From the NCBI GenBank assembly GCA_964397445.1, contig CAYNHZ010000002.1, positions 372,001 to 436,000 on the forward strand: a stretch of 64,000 bases of DNA. Direction: 5' to 3'. Below, piece by piece: positions 45,175-54,115 of this stretch. A program made the translations under genes and the position numbers. Under the pieces are notes generated by a model. That model was given only the letters and a program-made list of their open reading frames with translations, had not been told where the DNA came from and made no database searches. Source of the DNA: CAYNHZ01 sp964397445. GTDB lineage: Bacteria; Bacteroidota; Bacteroidia; Bacteroidales; UBA932. How positions within the stretch are numbered: position 1 is the first letter of the stretch; each line of letters starts with the position of its first letter.

Positions 45175-45186
45175 GAGCCTGAAGAT
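45146..45186 (-). terminator. Intrinsic terminator of the serpin gene, overlapping the sulP 3' end
   Basis: A perfect 12-bp stem, ATCTTCAGGCTC (45153-45164) with GAGCCTGAAGAT (45175-45186), has a 10-base loop. On the minus strand it is followed by a run of seven T (45152 down to 45146), making a standard rho-independent terminator just past the serpin stop codon. On the plus strand the stem also falls at the end of the sulP operon, though only an AT-rich tail follows. Confidence 0.85.
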
Positions 45187-45196
45187 AATTCTATAT

Positions 45197-46351
45197 CTAT
45201 TTTAAATTAAGTACTTTTCCAATAAATAAAATAGTATTTGTCCCTTTATCTCTGATTGAAAATGAAAAAGGTCTATCTACATAAAAATGTTTTGGACCTT
45301 GCGGATCTAAAGATGTTTTCATCATCCCAACCATCGTAACAGCTGCTGCTTCACTCCCCTTTTCATTCACCTCTATAAAGGTTTTTTGCTTTACTACCCC
45401 TATCATCAACCTCTCATTTGTCATATTAGAAAAATTCGCTAAAGAGGTGAAAGCATTATTAATACCAAGACTTTGCAAATAATCATTCATCATTATTTCA
45501 TAGTCCAATTTAAATTTTGGTAACATAATCTCCACCTTAGATGAATTCATCTTAGAGAGATTCTCTGCAAAAGTGTCATAATTCATCTCATTGAGGATGG
45601 TTTCAATGTTTTCATCACTATTAGGTAAGATAATATCCATTACAAAATTACCATTTCCGTATGGGAGCTCTATCATACTCATTTTATTATCAGAATAATA
45701 AAGACAATCTGTATTAAGATGCATCATTTCAACATTTGAAACACTATTGTTTATATTGTGAAACATTTTTGTTTTTGTGAGTTTTGGATCGAAAGGGGTC
45801 TCCCATTCTCCCTTAAAATACAACGCATTGATAAGGATCATCACCATCTGAGGATTGATTTCATCAATAATACTCACTATTTTGCCATTTGTGTTTTCAG
45901 AGCACCAATTATTAATCTTATTGACAGATTGGATTGAGGAAAAATCGAGTAAAGATGCTTGTGCGAAGAAATTCTTTTTGACTCTTTTTAAGTAGGGGCG
46001 CTTTACAACTATATTATCATTGATCCAGATAGAATTTGCAATATCTATTTGTACCCCTTTATCACTCCTTACAATGTTTTTCAAAAGAGACTTGTAGTAG
46101 AGTTCCATTTCAGTGATAGTCTTAGAATCAAATCCAAGAACTCTCTTCATCTCCTCAAGGGTGACTCCATCTGCCCCGTCAGCAGCCATAGATAGTGCGA
46201 TAGAGGCACTTAAAGGTGATATCATAACATTATTTCCACTATTGTTTTGGGAAATGCTTTTAAAGAGAGAAAAAGCAAAATGGTTATTATTCGAGGCTAT
46301 ACAATTGATAGAGAAGAGTGAGACAGTTGTTAACAATAGAATTTTTCTCAT
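45197..46351 (-). CDS. Secreted serpin (serine/cysteine protease inhibitor)
   Basis: A 384-residue serpin with an N-terminal export signal (about 1-20; SINC could be a lipobox). Family strands are clear, including NALYFKGEWETPFD and, near the end, DRPFSFSIRDK. The reactive-centre hinge EKGSEAAAVT has small residues at P15-P9, as in inhibitory rather than storage serpins. Counting from the hinge Glu puts the scissile bond at about K345-T346, suggesting trypsin-like targets. From memory, miropin of Tannerella forsythia has a similar Lys-Thr bond. It is monocistronic, ends in a strong terminator, and may guard the cell against host or neighbour proteases. Confidence 0.9.
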   Translation of the reverse strand: MRKILLLTTVSLFSINCIASNNNHFAFSLFKSISQNNSGNNVMISPLSASIALSMAADGADGVTLEEMKRVLGFDSKTITEMELYYKSLLKNIVRSDKGVQIDIANSIWINDNIVVKRPYLKRVKKNFFAQASLLDFSSIQSVNKINNWCSENTNGKIVSIIDEINPQMVMILINALYFKGEWETPFDPKLTKTKMFHNINNSVSNVEMMHLNTDCLYYSDNKMSMIELPYGNGNFVMDIILPNSDENIETILNEMNYDTFAENLSKMNSSKVEIMLPKFKLDYEIMMNDYLQSLGINNAFTSLANFSNMTNERLMIGVVKQKTFIEVNEKGSEAAAVTMVGMMKTSLDPQGPKHFYVDRPFSFSIRDKGTNTILFIGKVLNLK

Positions 46352-46374
46352 TATTAAATATTTATTAGTTGTTT

Positions 46375-46420
46375 AAAAAATAAGAGCTGCCAATATTTGA
46401 TGGATTTTTGGCAGCCCTTA
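46375..46420 (-). terminator. Intrinsic terminator at the end of the lysine fermentation operon
   Basis: TTGGCAGC (46408-46415) pairs with GCTGCCAA (46386-46393), and flanking bases extend the stem to about 12 bp with one mismatch. On the minus strand a T-rich run (TTATTTTTT) follows. It lies 20 bases past the etfA stop codon and closes the 15-gene operon. Confidence 0.82.
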
Positions 46421-46439
46421 AATATTGATTATTAGTGTA

Positions 46440-47447
46440 TTATTTCTTTACAATCTCTTTTTTTAGACGGTCGGTCAAAAGTGGTACAATCTTGTTAAGA
46501 TCCCCTACTATCCCTATGTCTGATATTTTAAAGATTGGAGCAAATTTATCCTTATTTATTGCAATAATGAAATCTGATTCTTCCATTCCTGCTAAATGTT
46601 GGATAGCACCTGAGATACCGAGTGCAAAATAGAGATCGGGGCGAACGGTTTTACCTGTCTGACCCACTTGTCTGTCGTGAGACATAACACCTGCATCAAC
46701 CATAGCCCGTGAAGCAGAAACTTCTGCACCAAGAACATCTGCGAGTTCGTTGAGTTTTGAAAATCCCTCTACGCAACCAACTCCTCTACCCCCTGAAATG
46801 AGGACTTTTGCATCTGTAATATCAATTTTACCTTTATTCTCTTTGACACTCTCTATAAGTTTAACCTTCACTTTAGAAAGGTCAAATTTCGGTTCAAAAG
46901 TGATAATAGAACCCTTTCTCTTAGGATCCCTATTGAGTTTTTGCATAACTCCCGGGCGAACAGTGGACATTTGAGGACGATGATCTGTACACATAATAGT
47001 TGCCATCAGATTTCCGCCAAAAGCAGGACGAGTCATCATAAGTTGCTTGTCTTCAGATATTTCCAATTTAGTACAATCTGCAGTAAGACCTGTACTTAAA
47101 CGAGCCGAAAGCCTTGGAGCAAGATCACGACCAATGGTTGTTGCTCCGAAAAGGAACACACTTGGTCTGAATGCTATAATAACTTGGTAAATTGCCTGAG
47201 CATATTGTTCAGTCAAATAATCTTTCAACTCAATATGATCCATACAAATAACCTCATCAGCCCCATATTCAACCAAAGTGTGAGCTTGGCAAGATATTTC
47301 GCATCCTGCAAAAACTGCTACTACCTTTTCACCTAAATCCTTAGCAAGATCGGAGGCTTTACCTATAAGTTCGAGAGCAACAGGTTGTATTACACCCTCT
47401 CTCTGCTCTACAAATACGAATACATTTTTATACTCTTTTTTATTCAT
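46440..47447 (-). CDS. etfA: Electron transfer flavoprotein alpha subunit
   Basis: A 335-residue EtfA. The C-terminal FAD-binding domain is intact: GGRGVGCVEGF, then SRAMVDAGVM, RQVGQTGKTV, RPDLYFALGISGAIQHLAGM and INKDKFAPIF. The N-terminal half (about 1-185) is the Rossmann-like domain that packs on EtfB. It carries electrons between NADH, the acyl-CoA dehydrogenase and, in bifurcating forms, ferredoxin. It is the last gene of the lysine-butyrate operon, 19 bases after etfB, and is followed by a strong terminator. Confidence 0.96.
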   Translation of the reverse strand: MNKKEYKNVFVFVEQREGVIQPVALELIGKASDLAKDLGEKVVAVFAGCEISCQAHTLVEYGADEVICMDHIELKDYLTEQYAQAIYQVIIAFRPSVFLFGATTIGRDLAPRLSARLSTGLTADCTKLEISEDKQLMMTRPAFGGNLMATIMCTDHRPQMSTVRPGVMQKLNRDPKRKGSIITFEPKFDLSKVKVKLIESVKENKGKIDITDAKVLISGGRGVGCVEGFSKLNELADVLGAEVSASRAMVDAGVMSHDRQVGQTGKTVRPDLYFALGISGAIQHLAGMEESDFIIAINKDKFAPIFKISDIGIVGDLNKIVPLLTDRLKKEIVKK

Positions 47448-47466
47448 CTCTTCAATTATTAAGGAT

Positions 47467-48252
47467 TTAAATAATAAATTTCTCTTTGAGCTTGGATATA
47501 ATGATACCTACTGCCTCTTCAGGATCAACCTCATATACATCTCCTGCCTGTTTAAGGCCCTTTGTAAATGCTTTTAAAACCTTTGTAGGAGAGCCCTTTA
47601 ACCCAAGTCTTGTCTCTTCTACATCGATTTTATCTACACCCCAAATCTCAACTTTTTTATTGTAGGATTGAACTATACCGGCAACATTCATATAACGAGA
47701 TTTATTAGCAGTAGCAAGAACAGTTAATAAACAAGGGGATTCAACTTCAACCATTTGGTACCCCTCTTCTGTCTCTTTTTTGATGTGGAGTGTCTTTTTC
47801 CCTTTACCGAAATTTAGATCGGTAACATAGGAGACTTGCGGAATTCCGAGATGTTCTGCCATCTGTGGACCCACTTGAGCCGTATCTCCGTCAATAGCCT
47901 GCCTGCCTGCTATGATAATATCCCATTTCAAGCACTTTAAAGCACCTGCCAAAGCGTGTGATGTGGCAAGAGTGTCGGCACCTGCAAACTTCCTATCAGT
48001 TAAAAGGATTGCCCTGTCTGCCCCCATCGCAAAAGCCTCACGTAAAATAAGATCTGCTTGTGGAGGACCCATTGTTATAACGGTAATGTGCGCACCATAT
48101 TTATCTTTTAGTCTCAAGGCCATCTCAAGTCCACCTTTATCATCAGGATTCATAATACTTGGTACACCCTCTCTTATTAGGGTGCCCGTTACCGGATTGA
48201 TCTTTATTTCGGTCGTATCCGGGACCTGTTTAATACATACAACAACTTTCAT
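47467..48252 (-). CDS. etfB: Electron transfer flavoprotein beta subunit
   Basis: A 261-residue EtfB with the N-terminal CIKQVPDTTEIKI and the nucleotide loop GRQAIDGDTAQVGP (DGDTAQVGP at 121-129). In mitochondrial EtfB the equivalent loop binds AMP; the DGDTAQVGP form is typical of anaerobe Etfs that carry a second FAD there and bifurcate electrons from NADH to crotonyl-CoA and ferredoxin. Bifurcation is therefore likely but inferred. It sits between bcd (35 bases) and etfA (19 bases), the usual Bcd-Etf arrangement. Confidence 0.96.
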   Translation of the reverse strand: MKVVVCIKQVPDTTEIKINPVTGTLIREGVPSIMNPDDKGGLEMALRLKDKYGAHITVITMGPPQADLILREAFAMGADRAILLTDRKFAGADTLATSHALAGALKCLKWDIIIAGRQAIDGDTAQVGPQMAEHLGIPQVSYVTDLNFGKGKKTLHIKKETEEGYQMVEVESPCLLTVLATANKSRYMNVAGIVQSYNKKVEIWGVDKIDVEETRLGLKGSPTKVLKAFTKGLKQAGDVYEVDPEEAVGIIISKLKEKFII

Positions 48253-48287
48253 ATGTTTTTTAATTTTATTCTTCGTAAAACAAACAA

Positions 48288-49427
48288 CTATTTATATAAA
48301 TTGGCTGCAATTACCATCCTCTGAACTTCAGAAGTGCCCTCATAAATCTCTGTGATTTTTGCATCCCTCATCATTCTTTCGATTGGATACTCACGGGTAT
48401 ATCCGTATCCGCCGTGGAATTGTACCGCTTTTGTAGTCACCTCCATAGCGGTTTCAGCAGCAAAAAGTTTTGCCATTGCCGCATCTGCGGAATATGGAAC
48501 TTTTTGATCTTTTTTAAATGCAGCAGAACGAACAAGTAGTCTTGAAGCTTCCACTTTTGTCTGAAGATCTGCCATTTGGAATTGGGTGTTTTGAAATTGA
48601 GAAATGGATTTCCCAAACTGTTTCCTCTCTTTTGTGTATTTAACAGTCTCATCCATTGCACCTTGTGCAATACCAAGAGCTTGAGAAGCTATACCTATTC
48701 TACCACCATCCAATGTTTTCATAGCTATACCGAAACCGCCCCCAACTTTTCCGAGGAGATTCTCTTTTGGTATTCTGCAATTTGAAAATATAAGTTCAGC
48801 AGTAGCAGAACCTCTGATACCGAGCTTTAGCTCCTTCTTTCCTACCTCAAAACCGGGAGTACCATTTTCAACGATAAATGCAGATATTCCTTTTGTTCCC
48901 AATGACTTATCTGTCATAGCAAACACTACATATACATGAGAATACCCTGCATTTGTAATAAATATCTTATTACCATTAAGTATCCACTCGTTTCCATCAA
49001 GAACAGCAGTAGTCTGTTGAGCTGAAGCATCTGTCCCTGCATTTGGTTCTGTAAGTCCAAAAGCACCTATCCACTCACCTGAAGCAAGTTTATGCAAATA
49101 TTTCTTTTTTTGCTCCTCAGTTCCGTTCTCCAAAATAGGTGCAAGACAAAGCGATGTATGAGCTGACAAAACCACCCCAGTTGTTGCACACACCCTTGAA
49201 AGTTCCTCTACAGCAATAGAGTACATAATGTTATCTCCGCCTGCACCTCCATACTCAACAGGGAGCGGAATACCGAAAAGACCGAGAGCAGCCATCTTTT
49301 CTACATTTTCTATAGGAAATCTCTCTTGTTCATCAATTTCTGCGGCAAGAGGCTTCACCTCCTTCTCAGCAAATTCTCTAATCATTTGCTTGAAAAGGGT
49401 TTGTGTTGGTGTTAAATTAAAATTCAT
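48288..49427 (-). CDS. bcd: Short-chain (butyryl-CoA) acyl-CoA dehydrogenase
   Basis: A 379-residue FAD enzyme. GLTEPNAGTDASAQ and the FAD-stacking region ITNAGYSHVYVVF are standard, as is QFHGGYGYTREYP. The catalytic Glu is E363 in EIYEGTSEVQ, the position used by short- and medium-chain enzymes. The context, with Etf genes, crotonase and a crotonyl-CoA-producing lysine pathway, makes butyryl-CoA dehydrogenase running as crotonyl-CoA reductase the likely role. It follows hbd by 13 bases. Confidence 0.93.
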   Translation of the reverse strand: MNFNLTPTQTLFKQMIREFAEKEVKPLAAEIDEQERFPIENVEKMAALGLFGIPLPVEYGGAGGDNIMYSIAVEELSRVCATTGVVLSAHTSLCLAPILENGTEEQKKKYLHKLASGEWIGAFGLTEPNAGTDASAQQTTAVLDGNEWILNGNKIFITNAGYSHVYVVFAMTDKSLGTKGISAFIVENGTPGFEVGKKELKLGIRGSATAELIFSNCRIPKENLLGKVGGGFGIAMKTLDGGRIGIASQALGIAQGAMDETVKYTKERKQFGKSISQFQNTQFQMADLQTKVEASRLLVRSAAFKKDQKVPYSADAAMAKLFAAETAMEVTTKAVQFHGGYGYTREYPIERMMRDAKITEIYEGTSEVQRMVIAANLYK

Positions 49428-49440
49428 ATATTATTATCTA

Positions 49441-50280
49441 TTAATATTTGTAAAAACCTTCACCTGTTTTTCTGCCTAAAAGATTCGCCCTTACCATTTT
49501 TTTCAAAAGAGGGTGAGCCCTATACTTATCGTCACCATATTCGGAGTGTAAAACCTCCATAATAGCTAAACAGACATCTAATCCAATCAAATCGCCAAGT
49601 GCCAACGGCCCCATAGGATGATTAGCTCCCAGTTTCATAGCCTCATCAATCTCCTCTTTTGTAGCTACACCGTCAGCAAGAATGCCAATCCCCTCATTAA
49701 CCATAGGGATAAGTATTCTGTTTACAACAAAACCGGGTGACTCATTAACCAATACAGGGACTTTCCCTATTGATTTAGCAAGATCAATAACAATATTGCA
49801 AACCTCTTCTGAGGTTTTTTGCCCCTTGATTATCTCTACGAGTTTCATCATTGTCGCAGGGTTGAAAAAATGCATTCCAATCACCCTATCTGCCCTTGAG
49901 GTGGCAGATGCTATCTCTGTTATTGAAAGGGATGAGGTGTTTGAAGCAATGATAGTCTCAGGTTTGCAAATGGAATCAAGATTCTTAAATAACTCCCTCT
50001 TTAACTCCATTGTCTCAACAGCCGCTTCAATAACTAAATCTGCATCTGAAAATGAAGAGTAATCGGTAGTTGTAGAGATATTAGACAATGTTGTATCCAT
50101 ATACTCTTTTGTAATTTTCCCTTTTTCAACAAGCTTAGCAAGTGATTTAGAGATTTTAGCCATAGCTTTTTCATTTGATGCTTCACTGCGGCTTTTCATT
50201 ATTACTTTGACATTTGCTTGAGCAAACGATTGTACGATTCCCGAACCCATCGTACCTGTCCCTATTACACAAATTTTCAT
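49441..50280 (-). CDS. hbd: 3-hydroxybutyryl-CoA dehydrogenase
   Basis: A 279-residue NAD(P)-dependent dehydrogenase. The N-terminal Rossmann loop is GTGTMG (7-12); the catalytic region is VIGMHFFNPATMMKLVEI; the C-terminal domain includes GFVVNRILIPMVNEGI and ANHPMGPLALGDLIGLD. It reduces acetoacetyl-CoA to 3-hydroxybutyryl-CoA. In this operon it can turn the acetoacetyl-CoA released by CoA transfer into more butyryl-CoA. The preceding crotonase gene ends 20 bases upstream. Confidence 0.95.
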   Translation of the reverse strand: MKICVIGTGTMGSGIVQSFAQANVKVIMKSRSEASNEKAMAKISKSLAKLVEKGKITKEYMDTTLSNISTTTDYSSFSDADLVIEAAVETMELKRELFKNLDSICKPETIIASNTSSLSITEIASATSRADRVIGMHFFNPATMMKLVEIIKGQKTSEEVCNIVIDLAKSIGKVPVLVNESPGFVVNRILIPMVNEGIGILADGVATKEEIDEAMKLGANHPMGPLALGDLIGLDVCLAIMEVLHSEYGDDKYRAHPLLKKMVRANLLGRKTGEGFYKY

Positions 50281-50300
50281 ATTTTTATAGTTTTATAATA

Positions 50301-51080
50301 TTATTTATTTTTAAAATTAGCGTTTCTTTTAGTCAGAAATGCCTCCATACCCTCAGTCCTATCTAATGTGTCAAAACAAACCGAGAAATATTTATTTTCT
50401 AATAGAATAGCCTCATCACAATTCAAATCGTAATTACGATTTATACACTCTTTTGCAAATCGGACTGCAATAGGTGCACTTGTCAAGATATTGGATGCCA
50501 TCTCTAATGCGGTCTCAATCAATTTATCAATGGGGACAACCGAGTTTACAAGTCCAATCCTATATGCTTCAGAGGCTGATATCCTTTTTCCTGTGTATAT
50601 CAACTCTTTAGCAAAAGTTTGTCCAACAATTTTACTCAATCTGTATGTCCCAGAGAAACCTGGTATAATGCCCAACTTCACCTCAGGTTGTCCAAAAGAG
50701 GCATTCTCCGAAGCAATTCTCAGATCACAAGAGAGGGCAAGCTCACAGCCTCCGCCCAATGCAAATCCATTAATTGCACCAATAACAGGCATCTCCAAAT
50801 CTTCGATCTTTTTAAAAACAGAGGCTCCAAATTTGGAAAATTCATAAGCTTTACTTGAATCAAATTCTGACATTTGTGATATATCGGCGCCGGCAACAAA
50901 AGACTTTCCTTCACCTGTGATAATCAGTACTTTAGTAGAAGCACAATCTATATTATCAACATATTGATCTAACTCTCCTAATATTTTTGAATTAAGAGCA
51001 TTCAAGGTACGTGGCGAAGATATTGTCAAAATAGCAACTCCTCCATCAATTCTCTCTTCTTTCAGAAATTCGTATATCAT
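50301..51080 (-). CDS. crt: Enoyl-CoA hydratase/crotonase (3-hydroxybutyryl-CoA dehydratase)
   Basis: A 259-residue crotonase-fold hydratase. Oxyanion-hole elements are VAGADISQM and GFALGGGCELALSCD; the two catalytic glutamates are E113 (GGGCE) and E133 (QPEVKLG). It interconverts 3-hydroxybutyryl-CoA and crotonyl-CoA. One difference from the usual GAGGTQRL is GFSGTYRL after the second Glu, a tolerated position. It lies between ctfB (11-base gap) and hbd. Confidence 0.93.
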   Translation of the reverse strand: MIYEFLKEERIDGGVAILTISSPRTLNALNSKILGELDQYVDNIDCASTKVLIITGEGKSFVAGADISQMSEFDSSKAYEFSKFGASVFKKIEDLEMPVIGAINGFALGGGCELALSCDLRIASENASFGQPEVKLGIIPGFSGTYRLSKIVGQTFAKELIYTGKRISASEAYRIGLVNSVVPIDKLIETALEMASNILTSAPIAVRFAKECINRNYDLNCDEAILLENKYFSVCFDTLDRTEGMEAFLTKRNANFKNK

Positions 51081-51091
51081 AGCGTTTTATA

Positions 51092-51751
51092 TTATTTCAA
51101 CATCGGTTTTAGGTCCTTCGAAATAATCAATTTTGCCCCGGTTGCCTCTTGAACTTGTTCAACAGTAAATTCAGGGTGAATCTCCTTTAGTACTATCCCT
51201 TTATCGGTAATATCCATAACCCCCATCTCAGTAATAATCATATTTACCTGTCCAGCAGCAGTGAGGGGAAGTTTGCATTTCTGTAAAATTTTATGACTCC
51301 CTTTTGCTGTATGTTCCATAGTCAAAATAACCTTTTTAGCACCAACGAGGAGATCCATAGCCCCACCCATTCCAGGGGCTTTTTTCCCGGGAATTATCCA
51401 ATTGGCAAGGTCCCCTTTTTCATCAACTTCCAAAGCTCCAAGGAAAGTGACATCTACGTGACCACCTCTGATAATTGCAAAAGAGTCATCCGAGCTACAA
51501 GAAAATGCCCCAGGGATAGCTGTAATAAAGCCCCCACCTGAGTTTATAAAATTTGGGTCCTCTTCACCCTCTTTGGGTGTCGGCCCCATCCCTACCAATC
51601 CGTTTTCGGATTGAAGAATTACAGAAACCCCCTTTGGAAGGAAATCCGGTATCAAAGTCGGAAGACCTATACCTAAATTAACCACATCACCGTCTTTAAG
51701 TTCAAGAGCTGCCCTGCGGGCAATAACCTCTCTTATTTCATTTTTATCCAT
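51092..51751 (-). CDS. ctfB: Butyrate-acetoacetate CoA-transferase, beta subunit
   Basis: A 219-residue class I CoA-transferase subunit (AtoA/CtfB type). The catalytic glutamate is E49 in QSENGLVGMGP, and VVNLGIGLPTLIPDF is the N-terminal signature. With CtfA it moves CoA from butyryl-CoA to acetoacetate, releasing butyrate and acetoacetyl-CoA. Its partner ctfA is at the opposite end of the lysine core, nine genes upstream, so the two subunits are split by the entire aminomutase block. It follows kamE by 11 bases. Confidence 0.93.
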   Translation of the reverse strand: MDKNEIREVIARRAALELKDGDVVNLGIGLPTLIPDFLPKGVSVILQSENGLVGMGPTPKEGEEDPNFINSGGGFITAIPGAFSCSSDDSFAIIRGGHVDVTFLGALEVDEKGDLANWIIPGKKAPGMGGAMDLLVGAKKVILTMEHTAKGSHKILQKCKLPLTAAGQVNMIITEMGVMDITDKGIVLKEIHPEFTVEQVQEATGAKLIISKDLKPMLK

Positions 51752-51762
51752 TATGTTGATAT

Positions 51763-52560
51763 TTAATTATTTATATTATTCTTTCTTCTTACAAACTCTT
51801 GAGCAACAAACGAAGCTACATCATCTGCATAAGTATTCATACCAAATCCCGCATCGTAGCCCAACTCTTTTGCCAATTCGTGAGTGATTCTGGGACCTCC
51901 GCAAGCTAAAATCACTTTATCTCTCAACCCTTCAGCCTCTAACAATTCGACAAGCTCAACAAGGTTCTTAATATGAACATCTTTTTGTGTAACTGTTTGA
52001 GAAACAATAAGAGCATCGGCTTTTAACTCGATGGCTTTAGATATAAATTCCTCATTTGGAACCTGACTTCCCAAATTGTAGGCATCAATCATATCGTACC
52101 TTTCTAATCCATAGTGTCCGGCATAACCCTTCATATTCATAATTGCATCAATCCCTACGGTATGAGCATCTGTTCCGGTACTTGCACCCACAACAACAAG
52201 ATTACGACCTACATTCTCTTTAATATATGTATCCACAGCAGCCATATCCATCACAGTTGACTCGACCTTTGGTACATAAATAGTTGTAAAATCCACATTG
52301 TGTGAGGTCTTACCATAACAATTAAAGAAAGTAAATCCGGGAGTCAACTCTTTATAAAAAACAACTTGAGGATTTTCAAATCCCATCTTCTTTATTAATT
52401 GTTTTGCAGCTTCAATAGCCTCTGCCCCAATAGGAACAGGTAGAGTAAAACTTAGTTGCACCTTACCATCATTCATAGTGTCACCGTAAGGTTTTGTCTT
52501 GGTCAAATCTAAAGTTTTATCAAAATCTTTAGACTGCATTGAATAAAGTCCTCCGCTCAT
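51763..52560 (-). CDS. kamE: Lysine 5,6-aminomutase beta subunit (cobalamin-binding)
   Basis: A 265-residue subunit of the adenosylcobalamin- and PLP-dependent enzyme that moves the terminal amino group of D-lysine or L-beta-lysine. The base-off cobalamin motif DxHxxG is D131-A-H133-T-V-G136, followed downstream by SQTVTQKDVHIKN and GGPRITHELA. K144 in MNMKGYAGH corresponds exactly to the Lys known to hold PLP in the clostridial enzyme, and H133 to the cobalt-ligating His. The kamD stop lies one base upstream of its start, so the two are coupled. Confidence 0.97.
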   Translation of the reverse strand: MSGGLYSMQSKDFDKTLDLTKTKPYGDTMNDGKVQLSFTLPVPIGAEAIEAAKQLIKKMGFENPQVVFYKELTPGFTFFNCYGKTSHNVDFTTIYVPKVESTVMDMAAVDTYIKENVGRNLVVVGASTGTDAHTVGIDAIMNMKGYAGHYGLERYDMIDAYNLGSQVPNEEFISKAIELKADALIVSQTVTQKDVHIKNLVELVELLEAEGLRDKVILACGGPRITHELAKELGYDAGFGMNTYADDVASFVAQEFVRRKNNINN

Positions 52561-52561
52561 A

Positions 52562-54115
52562 TTATTTATCTCCTTTCATTAATTTTACAAATGGATTTAT
52601 ATAGTTATCACCCTTTTGACACACACCGTCAAGCCCCTTACCTCCGGTTCTTTGACGTTTAACATCACCGAAGATCCCCTTCTCAAGAGCTGAGAAAAGT
52701 CCCTCTTCATTAAGTTTTTCAAGGAGTATAATAGAGTTATCCAAAACAAGTCGTGCTCTATTTCGTATCAATCCATTCTCCTTATACTCAATCTCATCCC
52801 CAATATTTTTCATATTTGTAAAAATATATTTGGCATTTTCGATTGAGAGAAATCTATCAGACATAAAGGGGGTATGTATAGCCTCTGTAGGCATACCAAG
52901 CAATTGAATCCCTTGATGTGTCCAGATCCCGATCATATTGAACAGTGCATCTTGAATATGCCCTTTAAAAATATTCCCTGTCATAAACTTTGTAGGTGGC
53001 ATATATTTTAGAGGTGCATTAGGAAAAATCTCACGAGTCATCTGAGCTTGAGCCAATTCATAAAGAAATCCATTTTCTAAATTAGGGTCCATCTCAAATG
53101 CGTGTCCGAGTCCCATCTGCTCTTCAGGCAGACTTGCCAAGAGGGCAAGCTGCTCATTTATAATATCTGATGCCAAAACTGTATGTGCTGCCTCTACAGC
53201 ATCAGCAGTAGTGAGATAATTATCCTCACCGGTATTAATTATAACCCCTGCAAAGCCATTGATCACCCTTGAAAAATATTGATCTATCAATGTTCTTTGC
53301 ATATTTATATCTCTAAATAGAATTCCATAAAGGGCATCATTCAACATCACATCCAACCCCTCAAAAGCACCCATTACAGCAATCTCGGGCATACATAGAC
53401 CAGAGCAGTAGTTGCACAATCTAATATATCTGCCAACCTCTACCCCAACAGCATCGAGAGCTGAACGCATTATTTTAAAATTCTCCTGTGTTGCAAAAGT
53501 GCCACCAAACCCCTCTGTAGTAGCGCCATAAGGAACATAATCAAGAAGAGATTGACCTGTTGTCCTTATCACAGCAATAACATCTGCACCTTGACGAGCA
53601 GCAGCCTCGGCTTGAATCACATCTTCATAGATATTTCCTGTTGCAACAATCACATAAAGATAGGGTTTTGGTCCCTCCCCTATGGTATTGATAAACTCTT
53701 CCCTCCTCTTCCTTCTATTTCTGATTATCTCTATGGATGAGTTAATAGCTGGTTGAAGAGCTTGTTCAATCTCTTTTTTATCTGAAATCTTTAGTTTTGT
53801 AATATCCAATGTTCCATCAGCCACTCTCTGGGCAATAACCTGAGGAGAGAGTTTGGTTTGAACCATCGCATTACCTATATAAAACATAGCACCCTCATTC
53901 AACACCCCTTTAATCTTCAATTCATCTACGATAATATTAGGGAGTGGTACCTGATTGACATCAACTCCATCAATCCCTAACAGACGGCAAAGGGTCCGTT
54001 CTACAGCTACAGTTGTGTAGCCTTCCACAAAACTTTGAACGTCAACTGCAATATTTTTTGCCAACTGCCGAGCACGCTCAATTTTCTTTTTTTCCAGTCC
54101 TAATTTACTTTCCAT
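52562..54115 (-). CDS. kamD: Lysine 5,6-aminomutase alpha subunit
   Basis: A 517-residue catalytic subunit with a TIM-barrel fold that houses the PLP-substrate radical chemistry. Characteristic stretches are YIGNAMVQTKLSPQVIAQR, TTGQSLLDYVPYGATTEGFG (substrate loop) and PPTKFMTGNIFKGH. It binds KamE for the cobalamin. Together they turn L-beta-lysine into L-erythro-3,5-diaminohexanoate, the substrate of Kdd. Its start overlaps the end of kamC by 16 bases, and kamE follows almost without gap. Confidence 0.97.
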   Translation of the reverse strand: MESKLGLEKKKIERARQLAKNIAVDVQSFVEGYTTVAVERTLCRLLGIDGVDVNQVPLPNIIVDELKIKGVLNEGAMFYIGNAMVQTKLSPQVIAQRVADGTLDITKLKISDKKEIEQALQPAINSSIEIIRNRRKRREEFINTIGEGPKPYLYVIVATGNIYEDVIQAEAAARQGADVIAVIRTTGQSLLDYVPYGATTEGFGGTFATQENFKIMRSALDAVGVEVGRYIRLCNYCSGLCMPEIAVMGAFEGLDVMLNDALYGILFRDINMQRTLIDQYFSRVINGFAGVIINTGEDNYLTTADAVEAAHTVLASDIINEQLALLASLPEEQMGLGHAFEMDPNLENGFLYELAQAQMTREIFPNAPLKYMPPTKFMTGNIFKGHIQDALFNMIGIWTHQGIQLLGMPTEAIHTPFMSDRFLSIENAKYIFTNMKNIGDEIEYKENGLIRNRARLVLDNSIILLEKLNEEGLFSALEKGIFGDVKRQRTGGKGLDGVCQKGDNYINPFVKLMKGDK

